Positions 1 through 7,757 of a stretch of DNA of 56,267 nucleotides are shown here, piece by piece. Source of the stretch: Bacteriovoracaceae bacterium (lineage in GTDB: Bacteria; Bdellovibrionota; Bacteriovoracia; Bacteriovoracales; Bacteriovoracaceae); assembly GCA_018649885.1 (NCBI GenBank), contig JABIHA010000059.1, forward strand, positions 1-56,267, given 5' to 3'. The notes under the pieces were generated by a model that was not told where the DNA came from, did no database searches, and saw only the letters and a program-made list of their open reading frames with translations. Each line of letters opens with the position of its first letter. The first letter of the stretch is position 1. The translations under genes and the position numbers were made by a program.

Positions 1-1
1 A

Positions 2-139
2 TCAAATGACATATTAAAATATTGGCAGAAAAGTTACGCTTGGCCAAATAATATGAATGACATAGAGCCGCACCGGCGAAAAAGCCTGGTGGGTTCAACA
101 ATTTATTGGGCAGTTACGTATTTATGGGGCGTAGATTAA
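2..139 (+). CDS. C-terminal end of an unidentified protein (partial, cut by window start)
   Basis: The frame starting at base 2 is open for 45 codons to a TAA at 137-139. Its composition looks coding: it is rich in Trp and Tyr (WAVTYLWGVD at the end) and has a basic stretch PHRRKSLVG. I do not recognise the family from this tail. It converges on the GLUG lipoprotein gene, and the two 3' ends overlap by 18 bp. A chance open frame of this length is possible in such a short piece. Confidence 0.4.
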   Translation, partial: SNDILKYWQKSYAWPNNMNDIEPHRRKSLVGSTIYWAVTYLWGVD

Positions 140-2023
140 AGTGGGGTAGGCGCCACTTGTAAAAGTCCATTGACCTGAGCTTCCCCAGTAGTCACTGGCA
201 GCCCCATCTCCCCAAGGAATTGCTGTCGAAGAAGAAGCGGGTTGAAGAGAGGCGGTAGATACTCCTCCTTCTGTAGTGGTATCAGTACAGGTAGTGGCAC
301 TGCATGTGAGGTCTGAATTGTATTTGCAATTTCCGCACGTGGAGGGGCTTCCTGTGTAGATGTATTCTGGAACTGGGCTTGCGGAGCCGGTAACAGTGAT
401 GGAGCTATTGGCCGCAAAACTTTGATTAATGGCCATTGAGCCCGAAGAGGTAATGGTTTCGCCAATTAGCCCACCTACTTTATCGCCTAGTAAAGGTGCT
501 ACCAGAGCACTAGAGGAATAAGTTCTTTCAAGTGAGGTGACACCTGATCCAGAATTGGTGACAGAGCCAACGAGTCCACCAATATGTGAGGCACTGCCAG
601 TTGTAGCACTATTTGTGACGGCCCCTGTAGAGTATGAGTCGAAGATTCTCATGCTGGTAGAAGTAGCGTTCTCATAGGTTTCCACCAATCCTCCAATTTT
701 TGATAGGCCTGAGGTTGTGTCTCCACTCGTGACAGCTGAGCTAGAGTAGCAGCCATCAATATCAGAGTCAGTAACTATTCCAACTAGGCCTCCCAGTACA
801 GCTGAATTTGCTGAGTCTACCGTACCCGAGGAACTAGAGCTGGTTATGGTAGTGCTGGTGGCGGCAGAGCCCACAAGACCTCCTCCGACGCCGTAGTCTA
901 CATCTACATCCACTCCAGCTGCGCTCATTGAAATGCTGGAACCAATTACCATGCCAATTAACCCTCCAGCATTTTGGTTGGCATTCATGACAATGCTAGA
1001 GGAGACGATGACAGAACCTACGGTGGTGCCATTTGCGTAGCCTGCTAGTGTTCCGTGGTATTGAGAACTAGAGGTGCCTACTACTGAGCCATTTGTAATA
1101 TTGAGATTACTGATAGTGGAGCCCGATCCAAGGGAGCGAAATAAACCCACTTTATCAAAAGTGGTCAGGGCAAGGGTCATATTAGATATCGTTTTATTTG
1201 AACCATTAAAATCACCTGTAAAATCTCCAGGAACTGAAGCGTGATCGGTACCGCCAATAGGTATAAATGATGAACCCATTGTTATTAGATCAATATCTGC
1301 ACCAAGCTGGAAGCTGAGTCCACAAGCAATGGAGGTTGCGTTGTTACAGCCAGAGGTTCCAATATCACTTAACTGGCTATCGTTACAAATAATATGAGGA
1401 GAGCCGGGAGTACCAGCGCCTATGTCATTGTAGTTAACTGGTGAGCCAACGTTACAAGGATTTGGGGTCCATGGAAAAATTTGTCCCACACAGTTATCTA
1501 TATTCTGGGCCGTGGACACACTGCCCTCAAATTTAATGGTGTTGATTTGATCGGCGACAATGTCTTTAATCTCAAAGTCGAGGACTTGAGGTTTTGAAAA
1601 GTAATCCACATGATCTGGGATCATTGCACCTTTATAGCAGTGGCCCTGAGATACGTTAGCAGATACTAAGTAGAATCTGACATAGCTTCCGGTATTAAGT
1701 TCCACTTGCAGTTGGGCCCCGCCAGGCGCGAAGCCAATAAATCTCTGAAAAGGGGCGAGAAGGACATTGTTAGCGTAGCGGCAGCTCTCGGCAGTCTGAA
1801 CGCCATGGGAGTAATCTACAAAGACTCCAAAGCAGTTAAATTCGCCAGGAGTTGTGGGAGTACAGTTTCCCCAACCTGGCTCCGGAGTACAAGTCAATGG
1901 ATCTGAAGAGACCAGTGAATGCCCCGCCTCAGGAAGAATAAAGCTCACCAGCACCTTTTCTTCTTCTGGCGGCTGAGAGCATGAGAGCAGTAATGTGCAA
2001 ATAATAAATAAAGGCCATTTCAT
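122..2023 (-). CDS. secreted lipoprotein with GLUG-type repeats
   Basis: The 633-residue product begins with a lipoprotein signal (hydrophobic run ending LLLSC), so it should be processed by signal peptidase II and anchored to a membrane or the surface. From about residue 290 it carries repeated GGLVG-type units (GGLIGMV, GGGLVGSA, GGLVGIV, IGGLV, IGGLVGSV, GGLIGE) in a Ser/Thr/Gly-rich background. These resemble the GLUG motif of adhesins and IgA-protease-like surface proteins, which form beta-solenoids. Before the repeats lies a Cys-containing region of roughly 200 residues with no family I can name. A surface or adhesive role is inference; no catalytic motif is visible. The gene is alone on its strand, with a candidate -10 box at 2172-2177 and a long leader. 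Confidence 0.75.
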   Translation of the reverse strand: MKWPLFIICTLLLSCSQPPEEEKVLVSFILPEAGHSLVSSDPLTCTPEPGWGNCTPTTPGEFNCFGVFVDYSHGVQTAESCRYANNVLLAPFQRFIGFAPGGAQLQVELNTGSYVRFYLVSANVSQGHCYKGAMIPDHVDYFSKPQVLDFEIKDIVADQINTIKFEGSVSTAQNIDNCVGQIFPWTPNPCNVGSPVNYNDIGAGTPGSPHIICNDSQLSDIGTSGCNNATSIACGLSFQLGADIDLITMGSSFIPIGGTDHASVPGDFTGDFNGSNKTISNMTLALTTFDKVGLFRSLGSGSTISNLNITNGSVVGTSSSQYHGTLAGYANGTTVGSVIVSSSIVMNANQNAGGLIGMVIGSSISMSAAGVDVDVDYGVGGGLVGSAATSTTITSSSSSGTVDSANSAVLGGLVGIVTDSDIDGCYSSSAVTSGDTTSGLSKIGGLVETYENATSTSMRIFDSYSTGAVTNSATTGSASHIGGLVGSVTNSGSGVTSLERTYSSSALVAPLLGDKVGGLIGETITSSGSMAINQSFAANSSITVTGSASPVPEYIYTGSPSTCGNCKYNSDLTCSATTCTDTTTEGGVSTASLQPASSSTAIPWGDGAASDYWGSSGQWTFTSGAYPTLIYAP

Positions 2024-2096
2024 TACTTTTATTATTCACGAAGAAATTGGGCTTTAAAAGGAAAAAGAGGCCGTTTGCTGCACAGTAGGCGGAGCC

Positions 2097-2130
2097 GCGG
2101 TTAAATTAAAGTCGCTATCATTCATTATAG
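2097..2130. repeat. 34-bp relic of the aldehyde dehydrogenase gene
   Basis: Bases 2097-2130 match 3253-3286, inside the aldehyde dehydrogenase gene, at 31 of 34 positions in the same orientation. The matched part of the dehydrogenase encodes the conserved NDSDFGLTA segment. Here the minus strand reads a 23-codon frame starting MNDSDFNLTAA and soon stopping, so only a scrap remains. It lies in the leader of the GLUG lipoprotein gene. Confidence 0.6.
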
Positions 2131-2145
2131 TACGTGGCTTATTCA

Positions 2146-2163
2146 CTGTTAGTTTTCTAACAG
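2146..2163. promoter_or_regulatory. operator-like inverted repeat in the lipoprotein leader
   Basis: CTGTTAG and CTAACAG form a perfect 7-bp inverted repeat around a TTTT centre. The repeat sits just downstream of the candidate minus-strand -10 box, about where transcription would start. That position suits a repressor site or a 5' hairpin. No regulator can be assigned. Confidence 0.35.
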
Positions 2164-2171
2164 GCATGTAA

Positions 2172-2177
2172 ATTATA
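2172..2177 (-). promoter_or_regulatory. candidate -10 box (TATAAT) for the GLUG lipoprotein
   Basis: The minus strand has an exact TATAAT here. The sequence 17 bp upstream is a poor -35 match, so the call rests on the -10 alone. It would give a 5' leader of about 140 nt before the ATG at 2023. Confidence 0.35.
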
Positions 2178-2248
2178 GGCAATAGTCAAATAAAGATAAC
2201 AAATTGTGGTATTTTTAAAAAAAAATAAATTTGCACAAGGTGGGGGCC

Positions 2249-3007
2249 ATGAATTTTTTTTTAATTTTAATGTTATGCTTTCTAATTTATCCATTAAGCT
2301 ATTCATTTGATATAAAGGACACTGTAACTGGAGGGAAGTACTGGCTTACCAACGGATGCTTCAGAGATAAAGACTTCGATCTAACATGTATTCATAGTCC
2401 ATTTTTCGTCCTTGTTACTGATAAAAGCTTGGATCTATACCCTGTTTTTGAAGTTCTCTCTGGTGCAAAAATTGGCGCCACAAACGATTGTTACAAAGGG
2501 AGAACTCATAATGAATGTGATGACAATCTTGAATATATGAAAGTGACAACTCCTACGCCTACAAATCCTACTCTGTTTCCCACACCTAAGTTATATAAAT
2601 TAAGCGAAAGGGAAGTATATGTATGTGTTAAAGCAAGGATGGTTACACTGTCTACTTTAGTGACAAATCAAGCAAATGATTTTCTTAGAGGACAGTCATT
2701 CAACGATGGATTTATTTATAAGGGGTCGTTTTCTACAATTGCAGGCAAAAACTTAGGTCTCTTTGAAACTAGGTCGCCATTAGGTCTTCATGATCCAGGA
2801 TGTGATATTAAAGGTGGTGATTATGTCATCCTTTATGGAACTGAAATTGTTGATGGTGAAGTGAATTACATTATAAAAAGTCCAAAAGTTGACTCCTATT
2901 TAGGAGTTAAAGTTCTTTCTCAATATTTCTCATACATTTCAAAATATAACGATATTGAGTTTGTAAGACAGCTCACTAATGAACAAGCCAATCAATTACT
3001 AGAATGA
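2249..3007 (+). CDS. secreted protein of unknown function
   Basis: The 252-residue product has a Sec signal peptide (hydrophobic LILMLCFLIYPLSYS, cleavage before FDIKD) and should be exported. The ATG at 2249 is chosen over an upstream TTG because AAGGTGGGGG precedes it at good spacing. The mature part has scattered cysteines that could form disulfides (for example CFRDKDFDLTC and CYKGRTHNEC), but no family is recognised. It converges on the aldehyde dehydrogenase gene with a 37-bp gap. It does not look like part of that operon. Confidence 0.65.
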   Translation: MNFFLILMLCFLIYPLSYSFDIKDTVTGGKYWLTNGCFRDKDFDLTCIHSPFFVLVTDKSLDLYPVFEVLSGAKIGATNDCYKGRTHNECDDNLEYMKVTTPTPTNPTLFPTPKLYKLSEREVYVCVKARMVTLSTLVTNQANDFLRGQSFNDGFIYKGSFSTIAGKNLGLFETRSPLGLHDPGCDIKGGDYVILYGTEIVDGEVNYIIKSPKVDSYLGVKVLSQYFSYISKYNDIEFVRQLTNEQANQLLE

Positions 3008-3044
3008 TGAAAAATTTATTAGATCTTGGATAAAACATCAATTA

Positions 3045-4415
3045 TTAGTTTAGCATTCTCTCGTGAATGCCTCTAGGCTTGCAAAAAGCATAGATTCCGT
3101 GGAAAGAGTGGGTGGAGCCAATGCCAGAGCCTTTTCTGCCCGACCAAGGCAAGTAGGCTGAGACGCGGTCAAGGCAGTTAATATAGCTTGTTCCACTATC
3201 AACTCGGTCGAGTATTAATTTTGCGCGGTTGTGATCAGAGCTAAATACCGAGGCGGTTAAACCAAAGTCGCTATCATTCATTAAAGCGATGGCCTGCTCA
3301 TCGTCTTGAACTTTCATGACAGCTTTTACTGGCCCAAAAGTTTCTTCTTTCATAACCTTCATGTCGTGATTGGCATCCGCAATAATTGTTGGCTCAAAAA
3401 AAGCGCCAACCTCTCCTACGGGATTTCCTCCTGTAACAACTCGACCGCCCTTGCCCCTGGCATCGGCGATTTGATCGTTGAGAAATCCTTTTTGGATTTT
3501 TCTTGCTAGTGGTCCTTGATTGGTTTTGGACTCAAGTGGATCACCCACCACTAGTTTATTTGTTTCATCGGCCAGCAGATCTACAAAGTCGTGATAGATA
3601 TCTTTGTGCACATAGATTCTTTCAGTGGCGCAACAGCTTTGTCCGTTGTTATAAAAGCAGCCCTCAGAAACAGCTGCTGCTGTTTCTTTAAGTGATTTTA
3701 CGTCGTCGCAAATATAAACAGGGTCTACTCCTCCAAGCTCTAGAACTACAGGGACGAGCTTATCGGCCACTCTCTGGGCAATATATCTTCCCGTTTTATT
3801 GGAGCCTGTGAAAAAGTATCCGTCGAGGGGAAGATCAAGTAGGTAGCGACCTGCATTTGCTCCTCCAACAACTGTTTGAAAAACATCATTGGGTACGCCA
3901 GCAAGGGTTAGGTATTTTTCAATTTCTAGGCCTGTTAAGGTGGTATGCTCACTTGGTTTGTACAAAACAGCATTGCCAGCAATGAGTGCTGGAATAAAAA
4001 CACCAACGCCTACCAGGTAGGGAAAATTCCAAGCAGAGATATTTCCGATGATTCCAAGAGGGTCGTAGACAATTCTTTCATGAGTGTTGCCATCAACATT
4101 GACATTCTTGCCCGATAAATACCTTTCACTTTCAAGTGTAAAGAACTTGATTTTTTTGCAGGCCCCTTTTATTTCATCTCTTGATTGTGAAAGAGGTTTT
4201 CCCATTTCAGCAGTCAATATTTCTGCAAGGGAATCTACATTTTCTCGAAGTAGTTCTGAGAATTTTTTGACAGCAGCTATTCTGTCAAAAATGTCAGTGT
4301 CTTTCCACTTGAGCTGTCCTTCTCTTAAAAGCTGATACTTTGTTTGGACAACTTTTTCAGTGTCTTCATCAATTGATTTGATTAACTTGTCTGTTGCGGG
4401 ATTGATTATTTGCAT
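3045..4415 (-). CDS. NAD(P)-dependent aldehyde dehydrogenase, succinate-semialdehyde dehydrogenase-like
   Basis: The 456-residue product belongs to the aldehyde dehydrogenase superfamily and matches the length of the short Sad/GabD-type enzymes. Visible motifs are the cofactor-site SAWNFP (Asn130), ELGG with the general-base Glu226, and NNGQSC with the catalytic Cys261. It ends a five-gene operon and overlaps the upstream gamma-glutamyl hydrolase gene by 10 bp; AAGGAG lies ahead of its ATG. In that setting it should oxidise the aldehyde made by the iron alcohol dehydrogenase, probably gamma-glutamyl-aminoacetaldehyde to gamma-glutamylglycine. Family membership is clear; the substrate is inferred from context. 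Confidence 0.9.
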   Translation of the reverse strand: MQIINPATDKLIKSIDEDTEKVVQTKYQLLREGQLKWKDTDIFDRIAAVKKFSELLRENVDSLAEILTAEMGKPLSQSRDEIKGACKKIKFFTLESERYLSGKNVNVDGNTHERIVYDPLGIIGNISAWNFPYLVGVGVFIPALIAGNAVLYKPSEHTTLTGLEIEKYLTLAGVPNDVFQTVVGGANAGRYLLDLPLDGYFFTGSNKTGRYIAQRVADKLVPVVLELGGVDPVYICDDVKSLKETAAAVSEGCFYNNGQSCCATERIYVHKDIYHDFVDLLADETNKLVVGDPLESKTNQGPLARKIQKGFLNDQIADARGKGGRVVTGGNPVGEVGAFFEPTIIADANHDMKVMKEETFGPVKAVMKVQDDEQAIALMNDSDFGLTASVFSSDHNRAKLILDRVDSGTSYINCLDRVSAYLPWSGRKGSGIGSTHSFHGIYAFCKPRGIHERMLN

Positions 4416-5167
4416 TTTTGCTCCTTAACTCTTTCATAAAAATGTTCTAGTAAAAGATCAGGGTTATCGAGCTGATCTCCGATTGTGTGGGAGAACTCAG
4501 GGTGCCATTGAACCCCTAAAATATAGCTTTGGTCGTCGATTCGCGTGAAGGCCTCAATTATATCATCTTCAGTAGAGAGTGCTTCTATTTCTAGGTTTTG
4601 ACCAAGGGTTTTCACTCCTTGGTGGTGAACAGTATTTACATCGAGTACTTTTTTTCCGGCGTACATTTTTTCCAAATGAGTGCCCGGAATTACTTTTACA
4701 CGGTGTTTGATGTGATCATATTTCTCGGCGTCTCTATGTAGGGTTGTCGATTCAATTTGTGAGGGGAGGTCTTGATAGAGAGATCCTCCAAGAAAACAAT
4801 TGATGACTTGAAAACCTCGGCATATTCCGTAGAGAGGGATGTGGTTTTTTATGGCAAAATCTACAATCTTAAATTCGTAAAGGTCGCGGTAGCGATCCCC
4901 CGGCCATTTTTTTGGGTCAATGGGAGTTTCACCATAACTCTCAGGAGCTAAGTCTGAGCCCCCTTGCAAAACAATCCCATCCATATCGGAGAGAAACTCT
5001 AAAAGTCTTTGTTCTTCCAGGTCAGGTATCAGTAGTGGAAGAACTCCATCTTTTGATAGGTACCTGGCCATATCTTTTTCAAGATAGCACAAGCTTTTAT
5101 GCCCAAAGACCACCCTTGATGGATCGGGATACATAAAACAAGAACTCACTCCAATATTAAGACTCAT
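4406..5167 (-). CDS. gamma-glutamyl amide hydrolase, PuuD-like (class I glutamine amidotransferase fold)
   Basis: This 253-residue peptidase C26/PuuD-like enzyme hydrolyses gamma-glutamyl amide bonds. The triad is visible: nucleophile Cys116 in YGICRGFQ, and His222 and Glu224 in GVQWHPEFS. A longer frame reaches 5236, but the ATG at 5167 is preferred because ACGAGG precedes it and the family consensus begins there. The start overlaps the alcohol dehydrogenase stop by 11 bp and the stop overlaps the aldehyde dehydrogenase start, so the genes are probably translationally coupled. It should release the oxidised product and free glutamate at the end of the pathway. Confidence 0.88.
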   Translation of the reverse strand: MSLNIGVSSCFMYPDPSRVVFGHKSLCYLEKDMARYLSKDGVLPLLIPDLEEQRLLEFLSDMDGIVLQGGSDLAPESYGETPIDPKKWPGDRYRDLYEFKIVDFAIKNHIPLYGICRGFQVINCFLGGSLYQDLPSQIESTTLHRDAEKYDHIKHRVKVIPGTHLEKMYAGKKVLDVNTVHHQGVKTLGQNLEIEALSTEDDIIEAFTRIDDQSYILGVQWHPEFSHTIGDQLDNPDLLLEHFYERVKEQKCK

Positions 5168-6320
5168 AGGCCCTCGTATATAGTTGCTTAAAATCTGAAA
5201 GTCCCACTTTTTTAGGATTGCACTGGTGACAAACATCTTCTAGGGCAAGACTTGCAAGACGCTCCCTATTTTGTTCACTCCAATCTAAGTCTAATTTAGA
5301 TAGACTTGATGGAATCCCCAACTTTTTATTAAGCTCTCTGATGATTTTAACTAAATCCTGAGAGCTATCACCTGGGAGCTCAGCATATTTGAGGATTCTT
5401 TTATAGCGGCTTTCAGATGTGGAGCTATTGTAGGCAATACCGTGGGGGAGCATGATGGCATTGGCCAGACCATGGTGCATATCAAAGACTGTTGATAAGG
5501 GGTGTGCAAGTGAGTGGACAACTCCCAGCCCTTTTTGAAAGGCCGTGGCACCCATTAGTGCGGCCATTTGCATTTTGGCCCTAGCCACCTTATCTGAATT
5601 CAATGTGGCCTCAGTAAGAGAATCAAAAACTAGTCTAATTCCTTCAAGAGCAATACCATCACACATGGGAGAGACACCTTTTGAAACAAAGGCCTCAATA
5701 TTGTGAGTCAGGGCATCGAGTCCAGTTGCTGCTGTCACAAAGGGGGGAAGTCCATAGGTTAGCTCAGGATCGGCAAATACTTTTCTAGGCATCAGGCTTG
5801 ACGCAAAGAGGATTTTCTTAGCATGTGTTTCATCATCAGAAATGACAGTGCTTCTTCCTACCTCTGAGCCTGTACCACTTGTAGTGGGAACGGTGACGAA
5901 AAAGGGGATTTCATTGATTACAAATCGGTCGCCACCTTTTGCATCGTCAAAATCAAATAGGTCATTGTCTGGGTGATTTGCCCAAAGGGCAATCGCCCGG
6001 GCGACATCCATACTGGCGCCCCCACCAAGTCCAATTATGGCATCACATTTTGATTGCCTGTAATAATCGACACCCTTTTGGACATCTGATTTCACCGGAT
6101 TTTTGTGAATATCACAAAAACTTGAAACCGATAGATTCGCATCTTTTAAAACTTGCTGAACACTTTCAAAAGGAGGAAGCTCTTTTAGTCCAGGGTCAGT
6201 CACGATCAGTGGTGCTTTGATCCCACACTCTTTTAAATAAATACCTAACTCTTGTATCACTCCTGCACCAAAACGCACAAGAGTCGGAAAATTATAACTA
6301 TATTTACCATTCCAATCCAT
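5157..6320 (-). CDS. iron-containing alcohol dehydrogenase
   Basis: The 387-residue product is a group III (FucO/AdhB-type) alcohol dehydrogenase. It has the nucleotide-binding GGGASMD loop at about 99-105 and PTTSGTGSEV at about 145-154. The four metal ligands align as Asp202, His206 (GLDALTHNIEA), His269 (GVVHSLAHP) and His283 (MHHGLANAI). It sits between the ligase and hydrolase genes. That position in a gamma-glutamylation operon would normally hold an amine oxidase such as PuuB if the substrate were putrescine. An alcohol dehydrogenase instead implies a substrate with a hydroxyl group, such as ethanolamine. Family is certain; substrate is inferred. Confidence 0.92.
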   Translation of the reverse strand: MDWNGKYSYNFPTLVRFGAGVIQELGIYLKECGIKAPLIVTDPGLKELPPFESVQQVLKDANLSVSSFCDIHKNPVKSDVQKGVDYYRQSKCDAIIGLGGGASMDVARAIALWANHPDNDLFDFDDAKGGDRFVINEIPFFVTVPTTSGTGSEVGRSTVISDDETHAKKILFASSLMPRKVFADPELTYGLPPFVTAATGLDALTHNIEAFVSKGVSPMCDGIALEGIRLVFDSLTEATLNSDKVARAKMQMAALMGATAFQKGLGVVHSLAHPLSTVFDMHHGLANAIMLPHGIAYNSSTSESRYKRILKYAELPGDSSQDLVKIIRELNKKLGIPSSLSKLDLDWSEQNRERLASLALEDVCHQCNPKKVGLSDFKQLYTRAYES

Positions 6321-6340
6321 GGAGGCCTCCGTCAGAAAAA

Positions 6341-7723
6341 TTATATAACTTCGAAATATCTTTTTAATTCCCAGTCTGTTACTGATTTATCAAATTGTTT
6401 GCATTCCCAAATTCTAGTGGCGCAGAAATGCTTGACGAAAGTTTCACCAAAGAGTTCATTCGCCATCTCTGACTTTTCCATCGCCTTTGTTGCATCCCAT
6501 AGATTTCTTGGAAGCACACCATAGCTTTTTTCTTCGTAGCCGTTGCCTGTGATTGCAGGAGTTTCAAGTTTTAACTTATTTTTCACTCCGTACATCCCAC
6601 AGGCAAGAGATGCGGCCATGGCGAGATAGGGATTGACATCAGATCCTACAACACGGTTTTCAATTCGAGTGGCCTTTTCTGAGCCGGGTAGGGCGCGAAG
6701 GGCAGTAGTGCGGTTATCAATTCCCCATGTCAGTGTTGTTGGTGCCCACATGCCTTCTACTAATCTTTTATAAGAATTAACAGTAGGGGCATACATGGGT
6801 AGGACTTGGGGAAGTCCTAAGAGAAGGCCCGCCATATAGGATTTCATTACTTCACTCATTTTATTGGGATCGGCCTTATCGAAGAAAACATTTTTTCCAT
6901 CACGCCAAAGGCTTTGGTGAATGTGACCTGAGCATCCTGGAAGTTTGTCATTCCACTTGGCCATAAAAGTTGGAATAATTCCGTGTCTGTCGCCGATTTC
7001 TTTTGCAGATGCCTTAAAGAGCACGGCGCGGTCAGCGGCCTCTAATACTTCGTTGTACATGATGGCAGCTTCATAGACCCCTGGACCAGTTTCTGTGTGG
7101 AGACCCTCGATTTCCACATCAAATTCTCCCATCAAATCAAATAAATCGTTAAAAAATTCTCCATTTTGAGAGGCACGAAGAACAGAGTAGCCAAACATTC
7201 CCCTAGTAATAGGATTGGGAGCGACAAATTCGGCATCGTTAAGCTCTACAGAATCTTCTCTAAAATTAAACCACTCAAACTCTTGCGCGAATACCGCTTT
7301 AAAGCCTTGGTCCATACAGTCTTTTCTGACTTTTTTAAGAAGTCCTCTAGGGCAAATCTCAAGTGTTTTACCGCTCGAATCTTTGAAGTCTGCTAGAAAG
7401 AAGGGAGTATTTTCCTCCCAGGGAATGTGCCTAAATGTTGTGAGGTCAATCTCTGCTTGAGCATCTGGATATCCGGTGTGCCAGCCTGTATATTCTATAC
7501 CAGCATTTTCGTAGCATAGATCATTGGCATCCCAACCAAAGACCACATTACAAAATCCAAATCCCCCATTTGCACTTGCCAGAAATTTTTGAGTGTTGAT
7601 AATTTTTCCTCTCATCACGCCATCAATATCTGTGATGGCCACCTTGACTTTAGTGACACCACTATCGTGGATTTCATTGAGAATTTCTTGATTCATGTCT
7701 TCCGTTGACTCTGTGCTTTTCAT
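6341..7723 (-). CDS. glutamine synthetase-like gamma-glutamyl-amine ligase (PuuA/GlnA4 type)
   Basis: The 460-residue product has the glutamine synthetase fold. Visible motifs include the metal-binding HTETGPGVYE, the ATP/metal loop GCSGHIHQSLW, and RIENRVVGSDVNPYLAMAA near the C-terminus. It lacks the NLYDLP adenylylation loop of GlnA-I. The late segment (VKNKLKLETPAITGNGYEE) resembles the gamma-glutamylpolyamine/ethanolamide branch rather than nitrogen-assimilating enzymes. It should couple ATP to joining glutamate's gamma-carboxyl to an amine. GGAG precedes the ATG at 7723. Its partners are the permease upstream and the alcohol dehydrogenase downstream. Confidence 0.88.
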   Translation of the reverse strand: MKSTESTEDMNQEILNEIHDSGVTKVKVAITDIDGVMRGKIINTQKFLASANGGFGFCNVVFGWDANDLCYENAGIEYTGWHTGYPDAQAEIDLTTFRHIPWEENTPFFLADFKDSSGKTLEICPRGLLKKVRKDCMDQGFKAVFAQEFEWFNFREDSVELNDAEFVAPNPITRGMFGYSVLRASQNGEFFNDLFDLMGEFDVEIEGLHTETGPGVYEAAIMYNEVLEAADRAVLFKASAKEIGDRHGIIPTFMAKWNDKLPGCSGHIHQSLWRDGKNVFFDKADPNKMSEVMKSYMAGLLLGLPQVLPMYAPTVNSYKRLVEGMWAPTTLTWGIDNRTTALRALPGSEKATRIENRVVGSDVNPYLAMAASLACGMYGVKNKLKLETPAITGNGYEEKSYGVLPRNLWDATKAMEKSEMANELFGETFVKHFCATRIWECKQFDKSVTDWELKRYFEVI

Positions 7724-7757
7724 TTAAAACTCCATTTTATAGTGCAGCTGCACAATC

